Below are positions 1-8,474 of a stretch of DNA of 64,000 nucleotides, piece after piece. Where the stretch lies: assembly GCA_943371245.1 (NCBI GenBank), contig CALRTY020000019.1, positions 9,739 to 73,738 on the forward strand. Direction: 5' to 3'. Positions within the stretch are counted from its first letter, which is position 1, and every line of letters begins with the position of its first letter. The translations under genes were made by a program, and so were the position numbers. The notes below the pieces were generated by a model that saw nothing but the letters and a program-made list of their open reading frames with translations, searched no databases and had not been told where the DNA came from. Origin of the DNA: UBA5018 sp947463165 (lineage in GTDB: Bacteria > Cyanobacteriota > Cyanobacteriia > PCC-6307 > Cyanobiaceae).

Positions 1-41
1 TCAACTACGAGGGATTTTTGCTGCAGCGTCGCGCCTGAGCC

Positions 42-56
42 CAGCCCTGCGGGCTG
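42..56. terminator. Small hairpin beyond ppa
   Basis: A perfect 6-bp inverted repeat (CAGCCC, TGC loop, GGGCTG) lies 23 bases past the ppa stop on the minus strand. There is no T-tract on either side, so a terminator role is only a guess. The remaining bases before position 79 show nothing recognisable. Confidence 0.2.
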
Positions 57-78
57 CTTCCTGTGACAGCTGGCTGGT

Positions 79-603
79 TCAGGCGTCGCTGGCGTTCAGG
101 TGGGCCTGGATGCAGTGGTCGAGCAGTTCGGCCACGGCGCTGGCGTCGAGCCAACCGAGAATGCGGGTGGGCCGGCCTTCCATGCTCTGGTAAGTGCGGA
201 AGAACTCAGCCACCTCCTCCAATTGGTTGGGGGCAATTTGGCGGATAGATCTTATTCGTCCAGGGCTTAATCCAGCCTCCGGTACGCAGAGTAATTTGCC
301 ATCATGGACACCGCTGTCCACCATGTCGAGGATGCCAATGGGCCGCGAGCGGATTAAACAGCCGGCAAAGGTGGGCTCATCCATGATCACCATTGCATCC
401 AATGGCGAGCCGTCTTCTGCTAGGGTATTAGGTACAAATCCGTAATCAAAAGGATAGCGCACGGAGGAATGCAGCACTCTGTCTAGGGCCATCAAGCCCG
501 CTTCAGGGTTGTATACATACTTGTTGCGACAGCCGGCCGGTATTTCCACCACTAAGTTCACCAGCCCTGGGCCCGGGGATGCCGGCAAGTTGCGTAGATC
601 CAT
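79..603 (-). CDS. ppa: Inorganic pyrophosphatase (family I), divergent active site
   Basis: Soluble family I pyrophosphatase, 174 aa, the usual bacterial length; it hydrolyses PPi from biosynthetic reactions. EIPAGCRNKY near the N-terminus, YPFDYGFVPNT and MVDSGVHDGKL match the family closely. The metal-binding signature, normally DGDPxD, reads DGSPLD, so the second Asp (E. coli D67) is Ser. By the same alignment E31 is Val (NKYVY) and K142 is Gln (TYQ). The other expected residues (E20, K29, R43, Y51, Y55, D65, D70, D97, D102, K104) appear present. The fold assignment is firm; full catalytic activity is less certain. The gene follows the HTH gene with a 34-base gap, same strand, probably one operon. 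Confidence 0.93.
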   Translation of the reverse strand: MDLRNLPASPGPGLVNLVVEIPAGCRNKYVYNPEAGLMALDRVLHSSVRYPFDYGFVPNTLAEDGSPLDAMVIMDEPTFAGCLIRSRPIGILDMVDSGVHDGKLLCVPEAGLSPGRIRSIRQIAPNQLEEVAEFFRTYQSMEGRPTRILGWLDASAVAELLDHCIQAHLNASDA

Positions 604-637
604 AGTGGTGCTGCCCTCGAAGTGGAAGGCCTGCCGA

Positions 638-1132
638 TCAGGCCGCTGGTCTTGATTGGTCTAGTTGATCGCGGCGAGCGCCCAGGTCGGTGGGGCCATG
701 GTCTAGGGCGTCGAGGCGGCGACGAATCGCTTGCAATTCCTCCAGGATCAAGCTGAGCAGGTGCTGGTTGGCGGAGGATGGGGAGTTGAGCACCTCGATC
801 GTCACCTCCTTGATCCTCAACACATCCCTGGCAAATCTGGCCACTTCGTTGGGGTGAAACAGCAGCGGATCTTTTTGATCACTGCGATATTCTGGATTTA
901 GCTTGCGGGCGTCGAAGGGGGGATTGAGGACGCGAGGGTCGGTGTTGGTATAGCGGTAAACAGTTGCCCGGGAGCGGTTGATTGCTTTTTGGACGTCCTC
1001 AACGCTGACTAAATAATCGCCATGATCGTTGCTGATCAGCTCCAGCTCATCTGCGCCAATTCCGCCGCTGCCTGCCGATGGCCCAGCCCCTATCTGGCCG
1101 TCGAAGCTTGGGCTGGGTAACATGAGACGCAA
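638..1132 (-). CDS. Putative HTH DNA-binding protein
   Basis: 164-aa protein. A predicted helix-turn-helix lies near residues 42-62 (SVEDVQKAINRSRATVYRYT), similar to the C-terminal HTH of resolvase-type recombinases. No recombinase catalytic domain is present, so it is not an active resolvase. The first ~30 residues are Gly/Ser-rich and the true start may lie downstream. The C-terminal third (LLSLILEELQAIRRRLDAL) looks helical and could mediate oligomerisation. It lies upstream of ppa on the same strand. Target and function are unknown; a cyanobacterial conserved transcription-factor-like protein is the most I would say. Confidence 0.65.
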   Translation of the reverse strand: MRLMLPSPSFDGQIGAGPSAGSGGIGADELELISNDHGDYLVSVEDVQKAINRSRATVYRYTNTDPRVLNPPFDARKLNPEYRSDQKDPLLFHPNEVARFARDVLRIKEVTIEVLNSPSSANQHLLSLILEELQAIRRRLDALDHGPTDLGARRDQLDQSRPAA

Positions 1133-1284
1133 ATTGGACTGCTGGGACAGGACGTTAGCAGAGGTTTCCGCTGCTTGCCACCGCTTTTGCGGCGATAGCT
1201 TTGACAGCTAAGGCGCTGACAGCCGCTGTTATGACAGCCACGTCTTTGAAGGCGAATGCTTTGGCGGCCACAGCTTTGGCAATC

Positions 1285-1389
1285 GCTGAGCTGATGGCTG
1301 CTGAGCTGATGGCTGTTGAGCTGGTGGCTGTTTAGCTGGTGGCTGTTCAGCTGATGGTTCCTGAGCTGATGGTCGCTTAGCTGCAAGCC
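1285..1389. repeat. 15-bp tandem repeat, about seven units
   Basis: Seven consecutive degenerate 15-bp units, consensus GCTGAGCTGATGGCT; the first two are identical. The array occupies the centre of the 395-base gap (1133-1527) between the HTH gene and proS. The flanks (1190-1240) carry looser GACAGC-type repetition. A minus-strand frame through it reads QLNSH repeats, which I regard as an artefact. No promoter or RNA is recognisable in the rest of the gap. Confidence 0.85.
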
Positions 1390-1527
1390 ACTGCTGTGGA
1401 AGCTGCTGCCCTGGCAATCGCCTTGCTGTTAGCTGCCGCGCTACCGCGCTTGGAGCTGCCGCGCTGAGAGCGGCGCGGCCAAAGCTGCTGCGGTGATAGC
1501 TTCCGCAATCCTGGCTAACTACTCACC

Positions 1528-3462
1528 ATGCGCGTTTCCCGCCTGATGCTGGTGACGCTGCGGGACGACCCGGCTGAGGCCGAGATTGTCTCCCATCGCC
1601 TGCTGCTGCGCGCTGGTTACATCCGTCGCATCAGTTCCGGTATCTACGCTTATCTGCCCCTGCTGTGGCGGGTTTTGCAGAAGATTTCTGCAATTGTGCG
1701 CCAGGAACTTAATGCCACCGGTGCCCTGGAAACCCTGTTGCCCCAGCTGCAACCCGCCGAGCTGTGGCAGAGCAGTGGCCGCTGGGCTGGCTACACGGCC
1801 GGCGAAGGGATCATGTTCCACCTGGTGGATCGCCAGGGCCGCGAACTTGGCCTGGGCCCCACCCATGAGGAGGTGATCACCGCCCTGGCCGCCGACCTGC
1901 TGCGCAGTTATCGCCAGCTGCCGGTAAATCTATATCAAATACAAACTAAGTTTCGCGATGAAATCAGGCCTCGTTTTGGCTTGATGCGGGGGCGGGAATT
2001 CATCATGAAGGATGGCTATTCCTTCCACTCAAGCGAAGAGTGTCTCAGGGCTACCTATGCCTCGATGGATCAGGTTTATCGGCGTATATTTGCCCGCTGC
2101 GGTCTGCGGGCCGTAGCCGTGGAGGCCGATAGCGGCGCCATCGGCGGTTCGGCCAGCCAGGAATTCATGGTGACAGCCGCCGCCGGAGAAGACCTGATCC
2201 TCACCAGCGGCGACGGCAGCTACGCCGCCAACCAGGAGCGGGCGGTCTCCCTACCCTCAGCAGCCGTTCCCCTCGCCGCCTCCCCCCCCAGCGAGCTGGC
2301 CACCCCCGGCCAGAGCAGCATCGACGACCTCTGCGCCGCCCATGGTTTTGATCCCAGCCAGCTGGTCAAGGTGCTGTTGTTGATCGCTCGCTTTGGCCGG
2401 CAGCTGCAGCCGCTGCTGGTCTGCTTGCGCGGCGATCAACAACTCAACGAGGTGAAGCTCACCAATGCCGTCAGTGCCGCCTGCGCCCCCCGCTACGGCC
2501 CGGTGCTGGAAATACAGCCGCTCACGGCCGCAACGCTCAAGGCCTGGGGGCTGCCCCATGGCCTGGGGGCGATCCCCTTCGGCTTCGTGGGTCCGCACCT
2601 GGCTGATCACCTGCTGCTGGCTGACCAGGGGCCGGAGGGGCAGGTCGGTGCCGAGGGTATGCGTGTCGATGCTGGCGGCGCCGGTGCCCTCCGGGATAAC
2701 TCGCAGCCAGATTTGCAGTTGCTGCCCAGCTTTTTGCGGCTGGCCGATGCCACCGCCGCCGAGTTGGAGCGCTTTGTTTGCGGCGCCAATAGCGCCGACA
2801 CCCACCTGGTGGGGGCCAGCTGGCAGCAGCTCTGCGCTTCAGCAGAGGGCGGCCCAGGGGCCCTGATGCCCCAGGTGCTGGACCTGCGCGCCGCCCAGCC
2901 CGGCGATCGCTGTGTACACGATCCCAGCCAGCAATTGCAGGCGGCCCGGGGTATTGAGGTGGGCCACATCTTCCAGTTGGGCCGCAAGTATTCCCAGGCC
3001 CTCAATGCCAACTTCACCAACGAGGCCGGCAGCGATGAACCCCTGTGGATGGGCTGCTACGGCATCGGCGTCTCCCGCTTGGCCCAGGCGGCGGTGGAGC
3101 AGCACCACGACGCCCAGGGCATCTGCTGGCCCCTGTCGATCGCGCCCTTTGAGTTGATCGTGGTGCCGGCCAACATCGCCGATGCGGTGCAGGCCGAGCT
3201 GGCGGAGCGGCTCTACGGCGAACTGCAGGCCGCTGGCATCGAGGTGCTGCTCGACGACCGCGGTGAGCGGGCGGGGGTGAAGTTCAAGGATGCCGACCTG
3301 CTGGGCATCCCCTGGCGCCTGGTGGTGGGCCGCGCCGCCGCCGAGGGGATCGTGGAGCTGGTGGAGCGGGCCACCGGCCACACCAGCCAGCTGCCGGCAG
3401 CGGAGATCAGCGCCACGCTGGTGCCCCGCATCCAGCAGCAGCGCTCGGGGCTGGCCCAGTAG
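1528..3462 (+). CDS. proS: Proline--tRNA ligase
   Basis: Class II aminoacyl-tRNA synthetase charging tRNA-Pro. The catalytic core shows GPTHEE near residues 110-115, motif 2 (FRDEIRPRFGLMRGREF) near 142-158 and motif 3 (GIGVSRL) before the C-terminal anticodon-binding domain. Residues about 230-410 form the bacterial-type insertion (editing) domain. At 644 aa it is longer than E. coli ProRS (572 aa); extra length sits in Ala/Pro-rich loops within the insertion region (about 240-265 and 380-395). psb27 follows 35 bases downstream on the same strand. A cognate tRNA-Pro(TGG) lies at 11.2 kb. Confidence 0.97.
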   Translation: MRVSRLMLVTLRDDPAEAEIVSHRLLLRAGYIRRISSGIYAYLPLLWRVLQKISAIVRQELNATGALETLLPQLQPAELWQSSGRWAGYTAGEGIMFHLVDRQGRELGLGPTHEEVITALAADLLRSYRQLPVNLYQIQTKFRDEIRPRFGLMRGREFIMKDGYSFHSSEECLRATYASMDQVYRRIFARCGLRAVAVEADSGAIGGSASQEFMVTAAAGEDLILTSGDGSYAANQERAVSLPSAAVPLAASPPSELATPGQSSIDDLCAAHGFDPSQLVKVLLLIARFGRQLQPLLVCLRGDQQLNEVKLTNAVSAACAPRYGPVLEIQPLTAATLKAWGLPHGLGAIPFGFVGPHLADHLLLADQGPEGQVGAEGMRVDAGGAGALRDNSQPDLQLLPSFLRLADATAAELERFVCGANSADTHLVGASWQQLCASAEGGPGALMPQVLDLRAAQPGDRCVHDPSQQLQAARGIEVGHIFQLGRKYSQALNANFTNEAGSDEPLWMGCYGIGVSRLAQAAVEQHHDAQGICWPLSIAPFELIVVPANIADAVQAELAERLYGELQAAGIEVLLDDRGERAGVKFKDADLLGIPWRLVVGRAAAEGIVELVERATGHTSQLPAAEISATLVPRIQQQRSGLAQ

Positions 3463-3497
3463 GCGCCACCTAGGATCCCGCCATCCGCACCCCGCCC

Positions 3498-3974
3498 ATG
3501 GCCAGCCTGTTCTCGTCGTTCCAGCGGTGGGTATCTCGCTGGTTGAACGCTGGCATGGGCTCCCTTGGAGTAAGCAGCCCGGGCATGGGCCGGGCGGTGG
3601 TTGGCCTCTGCCTGGTGCTTTGCCTGGTGCTCAGCGGCTGCAGTGGCGCCAACACGGCGATGACCGGCAACTACGTGGAAGACACGGTGGCGGTGGCCAA
3701 TTCGCTGCTCTCCACGATCTCCCTGGCTGCCAGCGATCCCGGCCGCTCCGAGGCTGAAACCGAGGCCCGCTCCTTGATCATGGACTACATGGCCCGCTAC
3801 CGCCCGCGCCAGGCGGTGAATGGCCTGGGCTCGTTCACCACCATGCAGACGGCGCTCAACTCCCTGGCCGGCCACTACACCAACTATCCCAACCGCCCCC
3901 TGCCCGATGCCCTGAAGGAGCGGATTGGCAAGGAGCTGAAAAAGGCTGAGACCAACGTGGTGCGCGGCGCCTGA
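3498..3974 (+). CDS. psb27: Photosystem II assembly lipoprotein Psb27
   Basis: Lumenal assembly factor that binds CP43 in immature photosystem II and keeps the Mn cluster from loading early. The protein is 158 aa. A hydrophobic stretch (residues 33-46) ends in the lipobox LSGC (45-48), so it is probably lipid-anchored in the thylakoid lumen. The mature part contains family-typical SFTTMQTALNSLAGHY and YPNRPLP. About 30 residues precede the signal core, so an internal ATG (3555 or 3585) could be the true start. It follows proS and precedes purA, same strand. Confidence 0.93.
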   Translation: MASLFSSFQRWVSRWLNAGMGSLGVSSPGMGRAVVGLCLVLCLVLSGCSGANTAMTGNYVEDTVAVANSLLSTISLAASDPGRSEAETEARSLIMDYMARYRPRQAVNGLGSFTTMQTALNSLAGHYTNYPNRPLPDALKERIGKELKKAETNVVRGA

Positions 3975-4000
3975 TCACCGGTTCGCTTCCGGCCCTGACA

Positions 4001-4023
4001 GCCCGTTTCTTTGACGAACGGGC
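4001..4023 (+). terminator. Hairpin after psb27
   Basis: A perfect 7-bp stem GCCCGTT / AACGGGC with a 9-nt loop sits 27 bases past the psb27 stop and before purA. No T-tract follows, so it may be an attenuating or RNA-stabilising hairpin rather than a true intrinsic terminator. Confidence 0.35.
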
Positions 4024-4080
4024 CGGTGGTCTGAGAGGCTCTCAGGTTGTGCTCAGTAGCGGCTGCGGGCCGCGGTGTTC

Positions 4081-5394
4081 TTGGCCAATGTTGTCGTCAT
4101 CGGTGCACAGTGGGGCGACGAGGGGAAGGGCAAGATCACCGATCTGCTGAGCCGCTCCGCCGATGTGGTGGTGCGCTACCAGGGTGGTGTGAATGCCGGC
4201 CACACAATCGTGGTCGACAACAAGGTGCTCAAGCTGCACCTGATCCCCTCTGGAATTCTCTATCCAGACACCACCTGTCTGATCGGCTCTGGCACGGTGG
4301 TCGACCCGAAGGTGATGCTGACCGAGCTGGACATGCTGGCCGCCAATGGCATCGGCATTCAGGGTCTGCGGCTGGCCTCCACGGCCCACGTGACCATGCC
4401 GTACCACCGGCTGCTCGACCTGGCCATGGAACAGCAGCGGGGCGATCGGCGCATCGGCACCACCGGCCGGGGCATCGGCCCCACCTACGCCGATAAGTCG
4501 CAACGCAACGGCATTCGCATCCTCGACATCCTCGATGAGGCGCTGCTGCGCGATCGCCTCGCCGGCCCGCTGGCCGAGAAGAACGAGATTTTGCAAAAGC
4601 TCTACGGCCTCGAACCGCTGGATTTCGACAGCGTCGTGGCCGAATACATCGGCTACGGCCAGCGCCTGGCCCCCCACGTGGTGGACTGCACCAGGGCCAT
4701 CCATCAGGCCGCCCGGGCCCGCAAGAACATCTTGTTTGAGGGGGCCCAGGGCACCCTGCTCGATCTAGACCACGGCACCTACCCCTATGTCACCTCCTCC
4801 AATCCGGTGAGTGGCGGGGCCTGCATCGGCGCCGGCGTGGGCCCCACCCTGATCGATCGGGTGATCGGCGTGGCCAAGGCCTACACCACCAGAGTTGGTG
4901 AGGGGCCCTTCCCCACCGAGTTGCAGGGCAGCCTCAACGACCATCTCTGCGACCGGGGTGGCGAGTTCGGTACCACCACAGGCCGCCGCCGCCGCTGCGG
5001 TTGGTTTGACGGCGTGATCGGTCGCTATGCGGTGCAGGTGAATGGTTTGGATTGCCTGGCGATCACCAAGCTCGACGTGCTCGATGAACTCGATCAGATT
5101 CAGGTTTGCGTGGCCTATGAGCTAGACGGCCAGCGCATCGAGTACTTCCCTAGCAGCGCAGACGACTTTGCCCGCTGCAAGCCAATTTATGAGGCATTGC
5201 CCGGCTGGCAGACCTCCACGGCCGATTGCCGTGCCCTCGAGGATTTACCCGCCACGGCGATGAGCTACCTGCGCTTCCTGGCCGATCTGATGGAGGTGCC
5301 GATCGCGATCGTCTCCCTGGGGGCTGATCGGGATCAAACGATCGTGGTGGAAGACCCGATCCACGGCCCCAAACGGGCCCTGCTCAGCGTCTGA
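4081..5394 (+). CDS. purA: Adenylosuccinate synthetase
   Basis: Joins IMP and aspartate using GTP, the first committed step of AMP synthesis. The N-terminal GTP-binding segment (GAQWGDEGKGK), NAGHT, TTGRGIGP and the C-terminal TRVGEGPFPTEL region are all present. I place the start at TTG 4081 because it gives the family's usual MANVVVIGAQWG N-terminus (437 aa). A GTG two codons upstream (4075) is the alternative and would add two residues. It lies between psb27 and a PfkB-family kinase on the same strand, which would fit a purine-related role for the latter. Confidence 0.96.
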   Translation: MANVVVIGAQWGDEGKGKITDLLSRSADVVVRYQGGVNAGHTIVVDNKVLKLHLIPSGILYPDTTCLIGSGTVVDPKVMLTELDMLAANGIGIQGLRLASTAHVTMPYHRLLDLAMEQQRGDRRIGTTGRGIGPTYADKSQRNGIRILDILDEALLRDRLAGPLAEKNEILQKLYGLEPLDFDSVVAEYIGYGQRLAPHVVDCTRAIHQAARARKNILFEGAQGTLLDLDHGTYPYVTSSNPVSGGACIGAGVGPTLIDRVIGVAKAYTTRVGEGPFPTELQGSLNDHLCDRGGEFGTTTGRRRRCGWFDGVIGRYAVQVNGLDCLAITKLDVLDELDQIQVCVAYELDGQRIEYFPSSADDFARCKPIYEALPGWQTSTADCRALEDLPATAMSYLRFLADLMEVPIAIVSLGADRDQTIVVEDPIHGPKRALLSV

Positions 5395-5488
5395 GTGCCA
5401 TCTGCCGCCAGCGCCATCTGCTTAGCCGGCGTCGCCAGTCCGCCGAGGTAGCAGCCTGGCTCAGTAACCGTGATCTTCCGCTCCCTTC

Positions 5489-6496
5489 ATGACCAGCCCA
5501 GCTGAGAAGCGCTTTGATGTCGTTGGCATCGGCAACGCCATCGTTGATGTACTGGTGCAGGCCGACGAGGGCTTCCTGCACGAGCATGGCCTCCATAAGG
5601 GCACCATGGCCCTGGTGGATGAGCGGCAAGCCGAGCTGCTTTACGCCAGCGTTGGCCCCGGCTTGGAGACCTCCGGCGGTTCGGCTGCCAATACCTTGGC
5701 CGGCATCGCCCAATTGGGTGGTAGGGCTGGATTTATTGGCCGCGTTCGCGATGACCAGCTGGGGGCCATCTTTGCCCATGACATTCGCTCGGTGGGTGCC
5801 CGCTTTGATACCCCCGCCGCCAGCAGTGGGCCCAGCACGGCCCGCTGTTTGATCCTGGTGACCCCCGATGCCCAGCGCACCATGTGCACCTACCTGGGGG
5901 CCTCGGTGGGGTTGGATCCGGCCGATCTGGATCTGGATTTGGTAGCCCAAGCAAAACTTCTCTACCTTGAGGGCTATCTCTGGGATAGCGAAGCCGCCAA
6001 GCGGGCCTTCATCGCCGCCGCTGAGGTGGCCCGCGCCCATGGCGGCGAGGTGGCGTTGAGTCTCTCGGATGCCTTCTGCGTGGAACGCCACCGCGACAGC
6101 TTCCAGGAGCTGGTGGATGGCCACGTGGACATCCTGTTTGCCAACGAGACGGAGATATGTTCGCTATATCAAACCGACAGCTTTGAAGCGGCGCTTACCC
6201 AGGTGCGCGGTCGCTGCCGCATCGCAGCGCTCACCCGCAGTGAGCAGGGCTCTTTAATTCTTTGTGGCGACCAGACGATCAGCATCGCCGCCGTGCGGCT
6301 GGGGGAGCTGGTAGATACCACCGGGGCCGGCGATCTCTATGCGGCCGGTTTTTTACACGCCTATACCCAGGGGCAGGATTTGGCCCGCTGCGGTGAACTC
6401 GGCTCCCTCTGTGCCGGCCAGGTGGTTACCCAACTGGGCCCGCGGCCCCAACAGTCCTTGCGGGAGCTGGTGGCCTCTCACCACCAGGCCGCCTAG
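5489..6496 (+). CDS. PfkB-family sugar/nucleoside kinase
   Basis: 335-aa ribokinase-fold kinase. The N-terminal GNAIVDVLV, the GGSAANT motif near residues 64-70 and the C-terminal anion-hole signature DTTGAGD (about 275-281, catalytic Asp last) identify the PfkB family. The overall pattern resembles the adenosine-kinase-like group common in cyanobacteria, and the gene follows purA. The substrate cannot be fixed from sequence: adenosine is most likely, a sugar is possible. Its stop codon shares bases with the stop of the convergent cobK (CTAG at 6493-6496). Confidence 0.88.
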   Translation: MTSPAEKRFDVVGIGNAIVDVLVQADEGFLHEHGLHKGTMALVDERQAELLYASVGPGLETSGGSAANTLAGIAQLGGRAGFIGRVRDDQLGAIFAHDIRSVGARFDTPAASSGPSTARCLILVTPDAQRTMCTYLGASVGLDPADLDLDLVAQAKLLYLEGYLWDSEAAKRAFIAAAEVARAHGGEVALSLSDAFCVERHRDSFQELVDGHVDILFANETEICSLYQTDSFEAALTQVRGRCRIAALTRSEQGSLILCGDQTISIAAVRLGELVDTTGAGDLYAAGFLHAYTQGQDLARCGELGSLCAGQVVTQLGPRPQQSLRELVASHHQAA

Positions 6497-7323
6497 GCCC
6501 CCGGCAGCTGCGCCAGCAGCTGCCCGCGCAGCTGCTCAAGTTGGGCGAGCAGTTCGGCCTCTGCCAGGCCCGTCATCCCCGCTGGATCGGTGGGCCGCTG
6601 CAGCAGCAGCAGTTCGCAGCCCTGGCTGGCCGCCAGCTGACGCCAGAGAGTTTCGGTGATGCCGCCCGATTGGCGGCAGAGGATCGCATCGATGCGCCAG
6701 CGGCGCAGCAGGGCGGCCAGCAGCGCCGCTTCGCCGCTGCCACCGGGCCTGAGGGGGGCCAGCCGCTGGGGCGCGATCCCCGCCGCCATCGCCCGCTGCA
6801 GCGCCTCGGGGTTTGGCAGCAGCCTGGCGTGGTGCAGGGCTCCGGGGCTGAGGGCCACCGCCTCGGCCAGTTGGCGGGCGCCAATCGCCAGCAGCAGCCG
6901 TTGGCCGGCCAGGCGGTGGTGGGCCAGAGCCTTCAAATTCACCAGCAGTCGATCGGCTGGGCTGCTGAGCAGGGGCCGCACCAGCCGCAACAGCAGCGGC
7001 TGGGCTTTCTGTTGCAGTGCTGCAGTTAGTTGGTGACTGATCTGGCTGGCAAAGGGATGGCTGGCATCCACCACGGCGGCATAGGGCTGGCCCTCCAGCG
7101 CCGCCGCCGCCAACCGCTGGCGGATGGCCTCGCTACCGGCCAGGGCACCTACCAGCAGGCGCTGGCGCCGATGGGCGCGATAGGCAAGGCTGGCCGCCTC
7201 GCTAACCACGCTCACCTCCAACCGCCAACCCCGCTCCAGTAGCTGGCTGGCAAGTCGCGGGCCCTCGCCGGTGCCGGCAATCAGCCACAGCCGCAATCGC
7301 TGGCGCCCGGCGGGGTCGTGCAT
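6493..7323 (-). CDS. cobK: Cobalt-precorrin-6A/precorrin-6x reductase
   Basis: Reduces the precorrin-6 macrocycle in cobalamin (B12-type) biosynthesis with a pyridine nucleotide. The N-terminal WLIAGTGEGPRLA is the dinucleotide-binding start, and VVDASHPFASQIS (~residues 75-87) and CRQSGG near the C-terminus are family hallmarks. I start it at ATG 7323, immediately before this block. A longer frame upstream to 7431 would add 36 Pro-rich residues and overlap the divergent ssb. It is convergent with the PfkB kinase. Confidence 0.87.
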   Translation of the reverse strand: MHDPAGRQRLRLWLIAGTGEGPRLASQLLERGWRLEVSVVSEAASLAYRAHRRQRLLVGALAGSEAIRQRLAAAALEGQPYAAVVDASHPFASQISHQLTAALQQKAQPLLLRLVRPLLSSPADRLLVNLKALAHHRLAGQRLLLAIGARQLAEAVALSPGALHHARLLPNPEALQRAMAAGIAPQRLAPLRPGGSGEAALLAALLRRWRIDAILCRQSGGITETLWRQLAASQGCELLLLQRPTDPAGMTGLAEAELLAQLEQLRGQLLAQLPGA

Positions 7324-7355
7324 CAGGATGGGGGGAGGGATTGCAGGAGCGGGGC

Positions 7356-7874
7356 GTGAATCACTGTTTGCTGGAGGTGGATGTGCTGGAGGCTCCCCAG
7401 GTGCGCTACACCCAGGACAACCAGATGCCAATCGCCGAGATGGCCGTGCGCTTCGATGGCCTCAGGCCAGATGAGCCGCCGGGTCAGCTCAAGGTGGTGG
7501 GCCTGGGCAATCTGGCTCAGGATCTGCAAAATCGGGTGCAGGTGGGCCAGCGCCTGGTGATTGAGGGTCGGCTGCGGATCAATACGGTGACCCGCAAGGA
7601 CGGGATCAAGGAAAAGCGAGCTGAGTTCACCCTCAGCCGCTTGCATCCGCTCGCGGCGGCCGATGCCACCGCCCCCGCGGCTGCGGCGCCAGCGGCACCC
7701 CAAGCCTCCCTGGCCAACTCCGCCTACGGCACCGCCCCTGCCCCCGGCCCGGGCCGAGGCAGCTTTGCACCGCGCTCAGAGCCTGCGGCGCCGGCTCCGG
7801 TGCAGGCTCCCACCTGGAACACCTCGCCGCTGGTGCCCGATCTGCCGGAAGGCGACGACGATATCCCGTTCTGA
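7356..7874 (+). CDS. ssb: Single-stranded DNA-binding protein
   Basis: OB-fold ssDNA-binding protein for replication, repair and recombination, about 172 aa. The N-terminal ~105 residues form the OB fold; a flexible Ala/Pro/Gly-rich linker follows; the acidic tip DDDIPF is the usual docking site for partner proteins. GTG 7356 is preferred: AGGAG lies six bases upstream and it gives MNHCLLEV. TTG 7341 would add five residues. It is divergent from cobK with a 32-base gap. Confidence 0.9.
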   Translation: MNHCLLEVDVLEAPQVRYTQDNQMPIAEMAVRFDGLRPDEPPGQLKVVGLGNLAQDLQNRVQVGQRLVIEGRLRINTVTRKDGIKEKRAEFTLSRLHPLAAADATAPAAAAPAAPQASLANSAYGTAPAPGPGRGSFAPRSEPAAPAPVQAPTWNTSPLVPDLPEGDDDIPF

Positions 7875-7948
7875 GTTGAGCGCGTTTTAGTTAATCAAGT
7901 TGCGGCTAGGTTGACAGGACTGCGGATCGGCAAAACTATTGGGCCAAG

Positions 7949-8194
7949 CTATACTGCGGCTATGCTATACTGCGGCTATAGTGATTGGCCGTGGCGGGGC
8001 TATTTATGATGTAGCTGGGCTAATTGGCCCAGCTTGAATAATCGGGCCAGTTCGGCTAATCGGGCTCACTGATCCACGGAATCTGTGAATTGGGCCCGCC
8101 CAGTGGGTTCGGGTCATCGGCTTAGTGCACCAGGCTTGGTGCAGTAGGCTTAGTGGAGTAGGTTCAGTGCAGCGGGTTCAGTGCAGCAGATTTA
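7949..8194. repeat. Degenerate tandem repeats between ssb and the 8.2 kb gene
   Basis: The 317-base gap after ssb is mostly repetition. A 16-bp unit (CTATACTGCGGCTATG) is duplicated at 7949-7980. Looser AATCGGGC-containing units follow near 8035-8070. A 14-bp unit (GTGCAGYRGGTTCA-like) is present five times at 8125-8194. The last copy overlaps the stop codon of the minus-strand gene ending at 8192. I see no RNA gene or clear terminator. Confidence 0.8.
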
Positions 8195-8410
8195 GTTAAC
8201 TTGTTCCACCTGTTCCAGTAACTGGCCCAGTTCCCGCTCCAGGGCGGCCAGGTCTAGGCGCCATTCACTCCAGCGGCCCGAATCGATCTGGCGCAGCAGC
8301 CAGAGCCGATCGGCTTGCAGCTGGCTCACCAGGGCAGAGCGGCTGGCGGGGTTGGCGTCCAGGGTTTGGCTATCGGCTTGGCTAGGGGGCTGGCTAGGGG
8401 TGTCGGTCAT
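8192..8410 (-). CDS. Small hypothetical protein
   Basis: 72-aa ORF starting at ATG 8410 (MTDTPSQPPSQ). The first ~25 residues are polar and low complexity; the C-terminal part (LRQIDSGRWSEWRLDLAAL) is helical and Leu-rich. No domain is recognised. A frame open further upstream would overlap the 5' region of the divergent DUF2854 gene and is less likely. The stop codon is embedded in a 14-bp tandem repeat. Probably a conserved picocyanobacterial protein, but I cannot assign a role. Confidence 0.5.
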   Translation of the reverse strand: MTDTPSQPPSQADSQTLDANPASRSALVSQLQADRLWLLRQIDSGRWSEWRLDLAALERELGQLLEQVEQVN

Positions 8411-8474
8411 CCTGGTTCGTTGGTTCTGGGTCGGCCGTGGGCGGCGGGGTTCCCACGTGCGGGAGGATGGCACC

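Noticed and set aside
1090..1417. Minus-strand ORFs full of QLNSH or AKQPPAQQPSA repeats
   Set aside because: They are translations of the 15-bp tandem array and have no ribosome site or domain; several frames are open for the same reason.
2257..3875. Several 130-220-codon minus-strand ORFs opposite proS and psb27
   Set aside because: Shadow frames typical of high-GC coding DNA; compositions are Gly/Gln/His-rich with no domain.
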